NCBI GenBank assembly: GCA_025266875.1
Contig: JALLLT010000044.1
Span: 1-64,000, forward strand
Direction of reading: 5' to 3'
Source: Fennellomyces sp. T-0311
Lineage: Eukaryota > Mucoromycota > Mucoromycetes > Mucorales > Lichtheimiaceae
Length of the DNA stretch: 64,000 bases
Below the pieces are notes generated by a model that made no database searches, was not told the origin of the DNA, and saw only the letters and a list, made by a program, of their open reading frames with translations. The translations under genes were made by a program, and so were the position numbers. Positions within the stretch are counted from its first letter, which is position 1, and each line of letters starts with the position of its first letter. This document shows, piece by piece, positions 1-10,389 of the stretch.

Positions 1-1
1 C

Positions 2-2416
2 AGTCCATGGTGTTCACCACCACTTTTAGTTACCAAACCTGATGGATCTCTAAGAGTTTGTGTAAACTATAAACGCCTTAATGCCGTGACGGTAAAAGAC
101 AAGTTTCCGTTGGCAAAGGTGGAGGACCTACTGGATAAACTTGCCCATATGAAATGGTTTAGCCTCATCGATCTCAAGGCCTCTTACTGGCAACTCCCTA
201 TGGCGGCAAAAGACGCTCCAAAGACTGCATTTGCTACGGATCAAGGTCTTTATCACTTTGTCGTTTTACCGTATGGCTGCACCAATGGAGTATCGACGTT
301 TAGCCGCTTCATGTCAGCTATTCTGGGCCACCTTCCATATGTCTCGCTCTATATCGATGACATTTTGATAATGTCACCGGATCAAGAGTCTCAAGTTCGA
401 CAAGTCCGGGAAGTTTTGACGATCTTGCATCATTGGCATTTGAAGATTTCTTTGAAGAAGTGCACATTCATGGCCTCGAAAGTCAAGTACCTCGGCTACT
501 TTGTCGGAAGAGATGGAATTGAGTCGGACCCTGCAAGGACACAAGCAATCAGATCCATGGCGGAGCCAACAAATGTCAAGATGCTGCAACGGTTCCTAGG
601 GATGTGCAACTTTTATCACCGGTTTCTCGCAAACCTGGCTGATATTGCCGCACCCCTATATAGGCTTTTGCGAAAAAACCAACCGTGGAACTGGGACGAC
701 TCAGCGGCGGCGGCATTCCGAAAGCTACAACAACGACTTTGCGAGCTCCCGACGTTAGCATACCCAGACTCAAATCTCCCGTATGATATGCACTGCGACG
801 CGTCGAACACAGCGATAGCAGCTATACTGGTCCAACAACATCGTCCGATAGCGTTTGCCAGTAAGACATTAAGTGCCGCTGAACAAAATTATAGCGTGTC
901 AGAAAAAGAATGTATGGCTATCGTTTGGGGATTAGACCACTTCCACTGTTATGTCCATGGAGCAGTCGTAACGGTGTACTCGGATCATGCAGCATGTAAG
1001 GCCATCCTCTCGTCAAACTCACCAAAAGGTCGTATTGCAAGATGGATCATGGCAACACAGCACTACAACTTTACGATTGTTCATCGAAGAGGTGTCGATA
1101 ATATGGACGCAGACGCATTGAGTCGAGCCTGCAACATGCTAATCCAGAAAAAGACAACAAAACAGACGACAACAACAAAGCACCAAAACGTAATCAGCAT
1201 TGACAACATCTTGCAAGAACAGCAGAAAGATGACGAAGTTCAGCACTATCTTCGGACCGAAGACCCGCGATTTTTCAAGTCTCACAGTATCATGTATTTC
1301 AACACAAAGTCACCAGTCGTTGTCATGCCAAAGTCGCTTCGTCGGTCATTCTTTGAAGCAATCCATAGTCACCCAACCGCCGGACATTTTGGGCGAGATA
1401 AAACTTTGGAACACGCAAAAGCGAACGCTTGGTGGCCGACAATGCGAGAAGATATCATCAAGGCGACCAGCGAGTGCAGCAAATGTCAAATCCACAAGAC
1501 ACCACTCAAGAGATATGGTGAACTCACAAGTATCCCGATTGGTGAAGCAGGCGAGGTATGGGCAGCCGATATCGCAGTACTTCCCACATCAACAAAAGGA
1601 AACCGGTATCTATTGGTATTCATGGAATATCTAACCAAATGGGTGGTGACGGCCGCGTTACCAGGATTTGACACCAACCTCGTGGCGCAAGTCCTACTTT
1701 TCGAAATCATCCTCAAATTTGGTAACATCAAGAAACTCATCACCGATAACGGCAGCAATTTTATATCTGAAGCCATGCAACTGGTATGCCAGCGTTTGGG
1801 AATATCAAGGTCGACAACAAGTGTGGAGCATCCACAAAGTGATGGCTTAGTGGAGCGCATGAATAGGACCCTAAAAACCGCATTGGCCATCTATGTCGAG
1901 GACAAACCAGAACATTGGGATGAATATTTGCCGTTTGTAACATTTGGAGTCAACACAAGCAAGCAGGCGTCTACTGGAGTGTCTCCGTTTCAAGCAATGT
2001 TTGGGAGAAAGGCAGTGCTACCGCCAATATCCAACATACAACCTCCGGTCATGCGATCACACAATTCAGAATCATGGATAGCTTATCTCAACCATTACAT
2101 CCCAGTATTGCAAAGTCAAGTCAAGGCAAACATACAAAAGGCACAAGCGAGGCAGAAAAAGTATTACGATCAAAAACGAGCAAAGCGACCAACGTTTCAA
2201 ATAAACGATCTTGTGTTGCGACTTCGACACAAAGAGACATGGAAGTTCCCGAATCCAAAGTTCTCTGGACCATGGCGAATCATCAAGTTTAACAATGCGT
2301 TGAAAACAAGTTATACAATCAAACATGAAACCAAGAAGCATATCAAGACAACTACCGCAAATCAAGAGCAGCTGTACCCCTTTCATGGAACTTCAGCTTT
2401 AGTTGAGGAGGGATAG
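2..2416 (+). CDS. Ty3/Gypsy pol polyprotein (RT-RNase H-integrase), 5' end outside window
   Basis: The reading frame is open from the left edge, so the Gag/protease part and the start lie outside the window; no start should be assigned at the internal GTG at 86. Domains in order: reverse transcriptase with the YIDD catalytic box at about nt 350; RNase H with the HCDAS motif near nt 790; an integrase HHCC zinc finger near nt 1360-1490; an rve core with D (near 1563), TDNG (near 1745) and the E of LVERMN (near 1855); and a C-terminal GPY/F-like module (FSGPW) near nt 2262. No stop or frameshift was seen, so this part could encode active enzymes. It ends two bases before an LTR and is preceded there by a purine-rich tract, as expected for the plus-strand primer. 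No chromodomain was recognised. By family it copies RNA to cDNA and integrates it. Confidence 0.93.
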   Translation, partial: SPWCSPPLLVTKPDGSLRVCVNYKRLNAVTVKDKFPLAKVEDLLDKLAHMKWFSLIDLKASYWQLPMAAKDAPKTAFATDQGLYHFVVLPYGCTNGVSTFSRFMSAILGHLPYVSLYIDDILIMSPDQESQVRQVREVLTILHHWHLKISLKKCTFMASKVKYLGYFVGRDGIESDPARTQAIRSMAEPTNVKMLQRFLGMCNFYHRFLANLADIAAPLYRLLRKNQPWNWDDSAAAAFRKLQQRLCELPTLAYPDSNLPYDMHCDASNTAIAAILVQQHRPIAFASKTLSAAEQNYSVSEKECMAIVWGLDHFHCYVHGAVVTVYSDHAACKAILSSNSPKGRIARWIMATQHYNFTIVHRRGVDNMDADALSRACNMLIQKKTTKQTTTTKHQNVISIDNILQEQQKDDEVQHYLRTEDPRFFKSHSIMYFNTKSPVVVMPKSLRRSFFEAIHSHPTAGHFGRDKTLEHAKANAWWPTMREDIIKATSECSKCQIHKTPLKRYGELTSIPIGEAGEVWAADIAVLPTSTKGNRYLLVFMEYLTKWVVTAALPGFDTNLVAQVLLFEIILKFGNIKKLITDNGSNFISEAMQLVCQRLGISRSTTSVEHPQSDGLVERMNRTLKTALAIYVEDKPEHWDEYLPFVTFGVNTSKQASTGVSPFQAMFGRKAVLPPISNIQPPVMRSHNSESWIAYLNHYIPVLQSQVKANIQKAQARQKKYYDQKRAKRPTFQINDLVLRLRHKETWKFPNPKFSGPWRIIKFNNALKTSYTIKHETKKHIKTTTANQEQLYPFHGTSALVEEG

Positions 2417-2518
2417 TGTAATAGAGATAGCACCCCCATAGCACCCCCCAATCATATCACATATCATTAAGGAATCACCTGTAATAAATCGGCGGTTGGT
2501 TTTACCCGTACTATTACA
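2417..2518 (+). repeat. Short 3' LTR of the Ty3/Gypsy element
   Basis: The 102-bp segment starts TGTAATAG and ends CTATTACA, a perfect 8-bp inverted terminal repeat of TG..CA type. It follows the pol stop codon and the purine run GAGGAGGGA directly. Beyond 2518 the sequence switches to the reverse transcriptase of another element on the minus strand. The partner 5' LTR and the target duplication lie outside the window. The length is short for an LTR, so an internal deletion is possible. Confidence 0.75.
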
Positions 2519-2877
2519 GTGTGCATGTAGTGGCTACTAGCACCTGCTAGACCAAAAGGCATTCTGGCAAACATGTATTGGCGATCATCGAAGGTGAATT
2601 ATACCTTATGTTGGTGACCAGGAAAGATAGGTAGTGCCGTAAAGGCGTCGCTCAAGTCAAGAAGAACGAAGTATTTCGCATGTCGCAGTTTTCTGAAAAT
2701 ATCCTTGATAAGCGGAATTGGGTATCTTGAGACTTCACTAATGGCGTTAAGTCTGCGTGGGTCAAGACAAATTCTTAAGGATTTGATGTTCCCGGAGGAA
2801 TCACGCTTAGGAACGAAGGTAAGAGGGTTGTTAAAAGTGTTGCCTGGAGGTGCAGAAACAACAACGCCGTCATCGAT
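2519..2877 (-). pseudogene. Reverse transcriptase N-terminal part of a second Ty3/Gypsy element, cut by the first
   Basis: Read on the minus strand in the same frame as the upstream Gag-protease gene, this encodes the start of a reverse transcriptase: the VPKRDSSG, LRICLDPRRLN and LLDLSDAF stretches and an MPFGL motif just before the break at 2519. Two in-frame stops occur, a TGA right after the Gag-protease part (where W is expected) and a TAA where Q is expected (KV*FTF). Both fit single G-to-A or C-to-T transitions. The catalytic YxDD box would lie beyond the inserted element, left of the window. Confidence 0.88.
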
Positions 2878-5016
2878 TCATTTGTTGATCTGTTCCCGAA
2901 TTGCCGGCATTGCCTTATCGGGTAAGGGATATTGCCATCTATAGGCTGTTTCGCCTTCCTTGGTAGGAATATAGAGCATAGCTTCCGGAAGTGGACACGA
3001 TGCTGTACGAGGAATAGCAGCATTTGCATCAAGTAAAGGTTGTAATGCAGCAACGAATTTTGCATGTTCTTCAGGAGTGCCTGCTGGAGAATTGCTAGGC
3101 TTATGCAAGAAAGTAGTAGCCGGAGCTAAAGGTCTGTTGGGTTTGTGCCAGCAATAGGCGAGACCTTGCAAGTAGATACCAATGTGAGGCATAAGATCAG
3201 CACCGATAGAAATATCAGCATCAGCATTGAAGTCCATGACTTCGAAAGTGTGAACAGTAGTGTAGCCGTTATGAGAAATCTTTATTTGGACAGATCCAAT
3301 TCTATCTATCTGTAGCCTGGGGGCCGCGAGACCAATCTTGCCAACGGATGGCGTAACCAAAAGACCAAGACGAGAGGCCAAGGAAGGACTGATTGCGCTA
3401 AACGTAGCACCGGAATCGACAAAGCCGAAGGTGTTTCTGTTTTGAATAGACAGACAGGTGTAAAAAGATTTAGTGTTTATGAAAGAATGTTTCACAAGCT
3501 CTGTAGAAGGCTTACACTGCGAGGAGACGTTGCGGAGGTCGGGCTCCACGTCGGACATGACGATGTCCTCAGGTGTCGTGGACGACGAGGACGAAGCTAC
3601 ATTGGTAGCGAGTGATGGTGGTGGTGATGGCCCAGGAGCCATGGAAGCAGGGTTGGTGGGCGAATTGCCCGAAACAGGAAGCGCAGAAGTGGCAGGAGCA
3701 GGTGGTGGTGTGACTGGTGTTGTGGTGGCGTTTTCTTTGAGGAGAAGAGTAGCCAATCGAATTGCCATATGGTTAACCTTGCATGCATGGTCCGGAGACC
3801 AAGGTGCTTTGCAGCGGAAGCAAAGGTTTCCCGAGGCGGAAGACGACGAACCAGCACGCGAACCCGAACCAGAACCAGAAGACGATGAAGCGGCATGCTT
3901 CGAAACTTTTGCACCAGAAGTGCGAACCTTGAGAGCGGCATCCGGCTTGCGACACTCCTCGTTCGAATGGTAGCAGTGACCGTGCGTCTGGCAAAACTTC
4001 TTGTTGTTGCGCTCGGAGGGCGCAGACCTCTTGACGGCCTTGCCTTTATTGTTGGCAGCAGAGTCATAGGCGGCGGCTTGCTTGCTGTGCTGCGAGAGCA
4101 CGACCTTGCCATACAAGTTGCGGGCCAGGTTGGCGGCTTGGTCAGTGGAGGCGCGCTGATCAGCAAACAAGTGAGCTTGCCCAAGACTCACGTGCTGCTG
4201 AAGCTCTGGAAGCAGGGAGTTGGTGAAGATGGTGGCGATGATGCGGCTGTCCTCACAACCTGCCTCGCGGCGAACCTTGTGGAACCGATCGGTGTACGAC
4301 TCGACCGACTTGTTGCGCTGCATGCGCATGTTCACCAGTTCTTGCATGTGTTGTGCCTGGCGCTCAGCATCTTGGATGCCATACTTGTTGACGATGGTCT
4401 TGCGGGCGAACGACCAAGGCAAAGAGGCATGGGGCTTGAGGTGGTCGACGAACCAGGAGCGTTGATCCGGAGACAACATACGGGGAAGGAGACAACACCA
4501 GGCAGAGTCCAAGTCTTGAGCGTATGACTCGACGATGTCTTCGAACCGGTCGAGACACTCTTGCACGGAGGCAAAAATAGGCTTGGTGCGGTCGGATACG
4601 TTGCCGGCCCATTGAAGGAGAGGTAGGTCCGAGGGCACGACAAGGCGGTTGGTGGCATTTGGAGCCGGGATAGGAGTTGCTGGCTGGGACTCAGCAGTCA
4701 ACTTTTGCAGGCTTGCCTGAAGGGATGCCAAGGAACGATCGGCCAGATCATGTCGAGCCAGTGCCAGTTGGAGCTGCTCCAGCGGAAGATCCGTACGAGA
4801 CAGCTGGATAGCCCAATGGATCAGGTTTTGGGTGGCACAGTCAACAGCTTCTTGTGCGTGCTCGATGGGCGAGCGATCACCGCTTGACGTGGCTGGGTCT
4901 TGCATTTCGAGATCCAAGGAATCTTGCTGGGAGTTGGCAGTGGTAGCTTGGATACCGGGTTGCTGAGGAACGGAACCAGTTTCGGAGGCCTTGGAAGTAG
5001 TAGGTTGGTGAGACAT
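2878..5016 (-). CDS. Ty3/Gypsy Gag-protease
   Basis: A 712-residue frame starts with ATG at 5016 and ends at a TGA that appears to be a mutated Trp codon, since reverse transcriptase reading continues past it. In order it has a Gln/Ala-rich N-terminus, a capsid-like helical region (residues about 100-290), a basic Ser/Gly-rich linker, a zinc-knuckle-like CFRC..H.C motif near residue 396, a Pro/Ser/Thr-rich spacer and an aspartic protease with DSGAT near residue 533. By family it builds the virus-like particle and cleaves the polyprotein. Long apparent frames on the opposite strand here are shadows. The element lies in opposite orientation to the pol gene on its left, which is nested inside it. 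Confidence 0.88.
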   Translation of the reverse strand: MSHQPTTSKASETGSVPQQPGIQATTANSQQDSLDLEMQDPATSSGDRSPIEHAQEAVDCATQNLIHWAIQLSRTDLPLEQLQLALARHDLADRSLASLQASLQKLTAESQPATPIPAPNATNRLVVPSDLPLLQWAGNVSDRTKPIFASVQECLDRFEDIVESYAQDLDSAWCCLLPRMLSPDQRSWFVDHLKPHASLPWSFARKTIVNKYGIQDAERQAQHMQELVNMRMQRNKSVESYTDRFHKVRREAGCEDSRIIATIFTNSLLPELQQHVSLGQAHLFADQRASTDQAANLARNLYGKVVLSQHSKQAAAYDSAANNKGKAVKRSAPSERNNKKFCQTHGHCYHSNEECRKPDAALKVRTSGAKVSKHAASSSSGSGSGSRAGSSSSASGNLCFRCKAPWSPDHACKVNHMAIRLATLLLKENATTTPVTPPPAPATSALPVSGNSPTNPASMAPGPSPPPSLATNVASSSSSTTPEDIVMSDVEPDLRNVSSQCKPSTELVKHSFINTKSFYTCLSIQNRNTFGFVDSGATFSAISPSLASRLGLLVTPSVGKIGLAAPRLQIDRIGSVQIKISHNGYTTVHTFEVMDFNADADISIGADLMPHIGIYLQGLAYCWHKPNRPLAPATTFLHKPSNSPAGTPEEHAKFVAALQPLLDANAAIPRTASCPLPEAMLYIPTKEGETAYRWQYPLPDKAMPAIREQINK

Positions 5017-5458
5017 GGTAAATGGATAGAAATAAGATCAGACAAGAATTCGTTGAAAAAAATGTTAAATCAGAGAGAAGCAAGTGTAAAAGACAAATAT
5101 GTCAACGAGACTCAAAAAGGTAACTGATTTATTTCATATGCTTTGCTCTCTCTATTTATAATAAATGCTTATCTATGATGGGATTTCCTTAAGCCGGTGC
5201 TTCTGTGAGTGATGTGTAATGTCAACCTTATTATCATTGAGCAGTTACGGATCGTGATGATTGATAGGATGAATGCTGACAGAGCATATCCGTGAAGAGA
5301 CGCGTTGACTGGAAGGTCGTGTCTATGAGTAACCTGATTGGCTGAGTATTTGGTAAGCATGAAGCTCAACGTTCCGATGTCGGAAGTGGGAAGCGGCGGT
5401 AAGGATGGAAAGCTCTTATTCGCTGACGGACAGCATAGATGACAAAGAAGCTTGTTAG
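5017..5458 (-). promoter_or_regulatory. 5' leader and LTR region of the second Gypsy element
   Basis: On the minus strand a TATA element (TATAAATAGAGAG, 5148-5160) lies about 130 bp upstream of the Gag start, in the same context as in the 394-404 bp solo LTRs at 38155 and 40900: TATAAATAGAGAG followed by AATAAA-like and GTCTCG motifs. This suggests a related LTR family. The exact LTR ends could not be fixed because the partner LTR is outside the window. A 14-bp palindrome TTCCGATGTCGGAA lies near 5372-5385. The right boundary with the Harbinger gene is between about 5440 and 5458. Confidence 0.6.
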
Positions 5459-6202
5459 GGTGTGTTCATGTTGGATACAACAAAGAGTACATTTGGCTTT
5501 CCAGAATGTGTTGGATATATCGACGGCACACTCCTTCCACTCTTCGCCAAACCACAAAACCATGGTACAGATTATTATAGCCACAAAGGCGCTTATGGTA
5601 CCACTGCTCTTGCTGTTTGTGATGATCAGATGCGGATTCGTCAAGCATTAGTCGGCTTCCCTGGGTGTGCCCATGATCAGCGAATCTTCTACCATTCTTC
5701 CCTCTATGACCATCCACACAGATATTTCGACGGCTTCGAGTATCTCCTTGGAGACTGTGGATTCACGGCAGATGTCACCCTCATTTCCAGCTATAGAGGC
5801 AATGGTGGGAAAGGCAGGACTCCCGAAGAAGCCAAGTTCAACGATCGTGTCAAGAAGGTAAGAATTCACATCGAGAATTGCTTCGGCATGCTCAAAGGCC
5901 GGTTCCAAAGTCTTCGCGGAATGCAGAGGCTTTATCAAACTGTGAAGGATGCCCGTCTGGTCAATGACTGGTTCACCTGCTGCTGCATTTTGCACAATCT
6001 GCTCATTAACGATCCTATAAGAAAGGACTGGATTGAGGAAGAGGATGAAAAGGAGAATGAGGAATCAGAGCTGGAGTATGCTATGGCGAAGTTGAATACC
6101 GAGCAACTACAGGATAAGAAGACACGAGAGGCAGCTGGAAAACAGAAACGCGAGTTATTAAAAGAATGTGTAAATAAGCTGCCCATGCCTTCTACACAAT
6201 AA
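5459..6202 (+). pseudogene. PIF/Harbinger DDE nuclease, C-terminal exon (5' part lost)
   Basis: About 245 residues of a HARBI1-type DDE_4 nuclease remain. The catalytic acids are visible: D in YIDGTLLPL, D in LLGDCGF, and E in IENCFGMLKGRF. A Glu/Lys-rich tail follows. The frame opens directly after CTTGTTAG, which looks like a 3' splice site, so this is probably the last exon of a spliced gene. Its upstream exons were displaced by the Gypsy element. By family the nuclease cuts element ends together with a Myb/trihelix partner, which is absent here. The last ~50 bp recur in the derivative at 46468-46725. Confidence 0.88.
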
Positions 6203-6430
6203 ACTGTTTCTGAAGAAGAAAAAGAAGTTTGTGTAATTATCTTGTAACTGCACTAGTTTGTGTAATCATTTTGTAAACAGCGCTTTTTTTTATGTCAAGT
6301 TTATGGCAAGTTTATGCATGGGGGTTTCAGAGTTGAAAAAATGACATAAAATCTTATTGGCCATCGGGAAATGAATAGTTTATGTAAATTTTTTGCATAT
6401 GCAACCACATTTTCAACTCTGAAACCCCCT
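6203..6430 (+). repeat. Right terminus of the Harbinger element
   Basis: Downstream of the nuclease stop the sequence ends in TTTTCAACTCTGAAACCCCCT, the terminal inverted repeat also found at both ends of the 858-bp element at 45868-46725. An internal inverse copy (GGGGGTTTCAGAGTTGAAAA, from 6320) makes a subterminal hairpin, and a TTGCATATGCAA palindrome lies just inside the terminus. The matching left terminus is not in the window. Confidence 0.8.
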
Positions 6431-6843
6431 AATACATTTTCAAGTTCATAGGTAGTTAATATTTATCATTAGGCCAAACACAGATGGTGTAGCTTTATCT
6501 GAGCATCTGCTGTTCACGCCTTATACTCAGAATTGCCAATATCTGTACAACTCAGCGTCCCAACAGTATGTAAAAAAGGTTTTCCACGCTGGGAAATTTC
6601 TATGCAGGAAATATTCAGACCTTCAAAACCTGAATATCCCAGTATTCAGATATGCAAAAATCAAATATTTTTCGAATAAAGCTTTGAGGGAGAAAGTGGT
6701 TTCAGGGGGGTTTTTGGTCAACGTAATCAGTTTAATTTTTTTTTGTTTACTTATCATCATTGCGAGTTTCTCTTCTCAATTCAATACACACTACAATGAA
6801 CAATCTGCTAATGAATGTCGAATAAAACCCTCTTGTTGTATTA

Positions 6844-7341
6844 ATGCAAAGCTTTTCTACAGTTACCTCCTCGCTCCAGTATCTAGCGAATGAAGTTTCT
6901 TCACTCCACACGGATGTCAGCAGCATGGAAACCACAGTATCGACACTGAAGCAAGAGATTTCCATTATGTCGACACGAATTCGAGCAGTGGAGCATGAAG
7001 TTGTTGAAATGAAGTCCAAATATAACACCATCAGCGCCAATACTGAGGTTCCAGCTATCACAGGTATTGCGGCTGTCAAGCCCTTCAATGATATAGCTTT
7101 CTCTCGAAATTACACGCATCCAAAATATGACAACGGTTCCACCAGACAATTTCCTTGGATGTTATACAGGCAACTAGGCAAGAAGATCATGTCACGAAAC
7201 AAAAGTGCTGAGTATTGGAAAGAGACATATTTTCTCACGTTCAAGAGCAATGTGGTTCATTACACTATAGCGACAGCACAGAAGATCCAAACCACTTTGC
7301 AACTTTCTGAATCAACGAGTTGGAACAATCTTAACCTCTAG
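6844..7341 (+). CDS. Hypothetical protein with N-terminal coiled coil
   Basis: This 165-residue frame lies inside the TIR element. Residues about 5-60 show heptad spacing of Leu, Val, Ile and Met typical of a coiled coil. The C-terminal half contains a Trp/Tyr-rich stretch (FPWMLYRQLGKK, YWKETYFLTF). A CAG acceptor just upstream suggests this may be an internal exon and that the ATG at 6844 is not the true start. I do not recognise the family; a DNA-binding or multimerisation accessory protein is only a guess. Confidence 0.4.
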   Translation: MQSFSTVTSSLQYLANEVSSLHTDVSSMETTVSTLKQEISIMSTRIRAVEHEVVEMKSKYNTISANTEVPAITGIAAVKPFNDIAFSRNYTHPKYDNGSTRQFPWMLYRQLGKKIMSRNKSAEYWKETYFLTFKSNVVHYTIATAQKIQTTLQLSESTSWNNLNL

Positions 7342-8089
7342 CAAAAAGAGGCAGCCACAGAAGCACCTGAAACCTGCGTTTGTGACCAGTATCTTTTGTC
7401 CGCGCGCGAAGGTTCCTGGTGCTCAGTTGCTGATGGTGAATGCTTGGGGGGAATACAAAGGAGAGTGCTAGTAAGTGGTGGTCATTTTAGAGTTGGACTT
7501 TTTTATGCAAGGGTACAATTGAACATTAGCGAACAATGATAATGGTACATCCAATGAAGTACCCGAAGTATCTTGCGGCGAAGTTTCTGAAGTTTCTGAA
7601 GTACCTGCCAACAATGAGAATGAGAGCATCAAGATAATTGTGAATCGAGGAATAGCAGTAAGTTTTTCCATTAATGCATTGATTTATTTTGTAGTGGCTT
7701 CTTACAGTCTGCTGATCAAGCTATTACGAATGGTAATATCAAATAAACGGAAGTCAAGAAGGCATTGTAAGTAACGTATTCAAGTATTCTAGTATAATAA
7801 ATTCTAGATAATGCTGCTCGCCAAGCAAATCGGGTTGAACAGCGAGTACTACCGCCATGGAACAATAGTGAAGGTAAGAAACTCTTGTATACATAAAAGT
7901 GTTTCTCTTTTGACCCATGAAAGTCATAGTTACCACAAATAATCAAGAGGGGTTACAGAGGCCAAACAAAAGAAAACGAGGCCCTAAATCTACATAGATA
8001 TTGATCATCATTAGTTTATGTACTGTGTATTCCAAATAAAAAAATAACATACGTGCCTCCAAAGCAATAACACAGGGCCGAGCAATATT

Positions 8090-8142
8090 CAAATATTCAG
8101 CAAATATTCAGCAAATATTCAGCAAATATTCAGCAAATATTC
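8090..8142 (+). repeat. 11-bp tandem array CAAATATTCAG
   Basis: Nearly five head-to-tail copies of CAAATATTCAG lie near the right end of the TIR element, followed by diverged copies up to about 8215. Similar motifs occur inside the left end near 6610-6675. Iterated subterminal motifs are typical transposase-binding sites in hAT-type elements; that role is inferred. Confidence 0.85.
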
Positions 8143-8329
8143 ATCCTCTGCTAAATCAAATATTCAAGAAATATTCAGAAAATATTTGAAAGTGGCAGTT
8201 TTTGAATATTCATATATTTGAATAAAAATTGAACATTTTCTGCATAAGAATTTCCCACCGTGTTCTATCATAGGTGATATAACTTAATATTTCATGTAGA
8301 TATAGCTATCCATACCCTAATACGCAGTC

Positions 8330-9870
8330 ATACCAATACCAACATCAGCACCAACAGCCACAATATACATCGTAAGCAGTACTCTTATACAAAATATAAT
8401 ACCTAATACTTATTCTTGTAGACATATTCTTGAACACACACGTTCAGTTAATGAAGATATCCAGCATAGCCCGCATTCTACTAGGCACTTATAAGCAAAT
8501 TGAACGACACAACGCTTATTCTGACAATTGTTTTACTTATAGTCGTATTGAAGAAGCATCAGTACATTCACGGACACAGATTATGGATGAATTTCTTGAT
8601 GGTCTCACTGAAAGTCTGGCAAGACCGCCACCCTCATTGTCTGCATTGTCATCACCTGCACCCCCATGTGACGATGAAAGGACAGAATTTTTATATGGTA
8701 CACATATCACTGGAAGAAGTGTGCCATCATTGACAGTTTCAAGGTAACAAATGAAATAAATATATCCATGTCAAAGATTCTAAGCATCACCTGCAGTGAG
8801 CAACGCTCTCATAGTTCAGGAAATCGCTCTATCCATCGGGTTCCAAATGGAAAGTACGTTTTCAAGTTATCTATTGATTCATACTTCACTAAAATTATTA
8901 GCAGTCATTTACCGTCAATCGGTTTGCATACTAATGACCCCATTGAACTCAATAACTTCGATACCATGGTGAAGCGGTACACATTTTTAATCAATGCATT
9001 TCCTGGCCCTATTGAGGTCAATAAGGCGTGTTTCGAATTTTTGTGCAAGGCTAGAGGTTTGAGGAATCCAAAACCTGAAGATTATATTGTTCGATGATGT
9101 AACGATACAAAGGGTACGTGAGGTCTTTAGTATAAAGAGACTTAGAGTTATTTGCTTATTACTAACGACTTCCTAGTTCAACAGTGTCAACAGTAACAGA
9201 AGTAGTTCGTGCTATAGTACAATCAAAGCTTATCTTGAGAAATCAAGTGTTCCAAATGAAGATGATTTGGATCCTCGGTACAAAAAAAAAGGACTTAAAC
9301 AGTATTATTATCTTCTTGATGGCTCATGGTACGTGTAAAGATCTTCAACTTTCGGGTAGCTTATTTGATTACTAGATTTGCACGTGAGAGATACGACTTG
9401 AACGGAGCCTTTATGGTAAACCTGTTCATTGCTCAAGTAATTGAAAAAGTTATGTTTAATCCGCATGCAGGGGCGGAAAGACTGGATCCGCCACCAAGAA
9501 CAATACCTCCAGCATTGATAGCATTTATCTACAGTCAGGTAATATTCTGAATTTAAGTAACCAATATCAATTAAAAGCTAATCAAGATATCTGCTTTGTG
9601 GTATGTACATGTGGTATAAAATGGGAAAACTATGTCAACACACGTTATACCTGAAACACAGAAGCTATGGATACAAGACATACTGGTCAGAATTGTATAA
9701 AGACATGCTTTTCCAAAGAAATGATGAGGGTAAATCGATAAACTGGGAAAGAGCAAGTACCGCACAAACAGATGCAATGAATGACATATGACGACATGGT
9801 GGACTTACAGAATTTTCAACTGCCATGGCAGCTGAAGTGAATCAACAGTACAAAGAATGAAAAGAGACTT
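8330..9870 (+). pseudogene. Intron-rich gene remnant of unknown family
   Basis: Several short frames on the plus strand are joined by plausible introns: a Gln/Tyr-rich exon near 8335-8380, then 8430-8747 (Pro/Ser-rich end), 8789-9094 (FDTMVKRYTFLINAFPGPIE), 9180-9300, 9364-9538 (FARERYDLNGAFMVNLFIAQ) and 9587-9791. Donor/acceptor pairs such as GTAACAAA..CTGCAG (about 8745-8789) and GTACGTG..ACTAG (9330-9364) are present, but at least one junction creates a stop and one exon is out of frame. The gene is therefore probably decayed. The FARERYDLNGAF region faintly resembles the fungal DUF6532-type domain, which I cannot confirm. Confidence 0.4.
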
Positions 9871-10389
9871 ATAAAAGTATCTTTGAAGTTTCGGATATGC
9901 TTTATTGAATGCAACGCTCTATGCTTTTATATCTTTTGTGTATTGAATCAGCGATGGCAGTTTAGATAGTGTTTCGTCTTCAGAATTGCCTGAATGGATA
10001 GAGGACGTATAGGATCCTTTCCTTTGTTCTGATCATGCGGATCTGAGGATGTCTTTGACATCCGCCATGCAGTGTAATGACCACATTGCTATATTGGAGT
10101 CAATTCCATGTCCTGTTGAGTTTATCCCATTCGTTCATACGGTGTAATTCTTAATCCGTGTAGACAAGTTACTATGTAAGTACACTTCGTGATGATGTTG
10201 AACTGATATGTGTTATCCGATAGGAAATATCTTCTATTATTATCGTCTGTGGTTGTTTCACCACAGCAGCATCCCATGAGTTTAGACTTTATGAAAATGT
10301 ATCAGATGATGCCCCTTTGTATTCTTAAAGAGCAAAATAAAGGTGAAATTTCATTGGCTTTGATAAACAATTCTGACTTTAATTTAACA
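9871..10389 (+). other. Gap with possible degenerate exons
   Basis: There is no continuous frame. Short coding-looking pieces occur (SSELPEWIEDV near 9975-10010; an exon-like stretch from about 10225 after CCGATAG), and they may be 5' exons of the large interrupted gene that follows. Nothing firmer can be supported. Confidence 0.3.

Larger units (their letters stand above)
6585..8262. mobile_element. 1.7-kb DNA transposon with ~32-bp imperfect TIRs, hAT-like
   Basis: CACGCTGGGAAATTTCTATG at 6585 is matched inversely by a repeat starting CACGGTGGGAAATTCTTATG on the minus strand, ending at 8262, with about five mismatches over 32 bp. AAATATTCA motifs cluster just inside both ends, including an 11-bp tandem array at the right end. 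CA..TG termini with AT-rich subterminal iterations resemble hAT elements, but no clear 8-bp target duplication and no hAT transposase were found. It may be non-autonomous. The interior holds one coiled-coil frame and intron-like spacing. Confidence 0.55.

Noticed and set aside
86..100. GTG at 86 as the start of the Gypsy pol protein
   Set aside because: The frame is open to the window edge and upstream codons already encode conserved reverse transcriptase (LLVTKPDGSLRVCVNYKRLN).
3473..4527. Long plus-strand frames opposite Gag
   Set aside because: They are antisense to a clear Gag-protease gene with zinc knuckle and DSGAT motifs; composition is that of a shadow frame.
8090..8142. CRISPR-like array
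   Set aside because: Units are directly adjacent without spacers, and the genome is eukaryotic.
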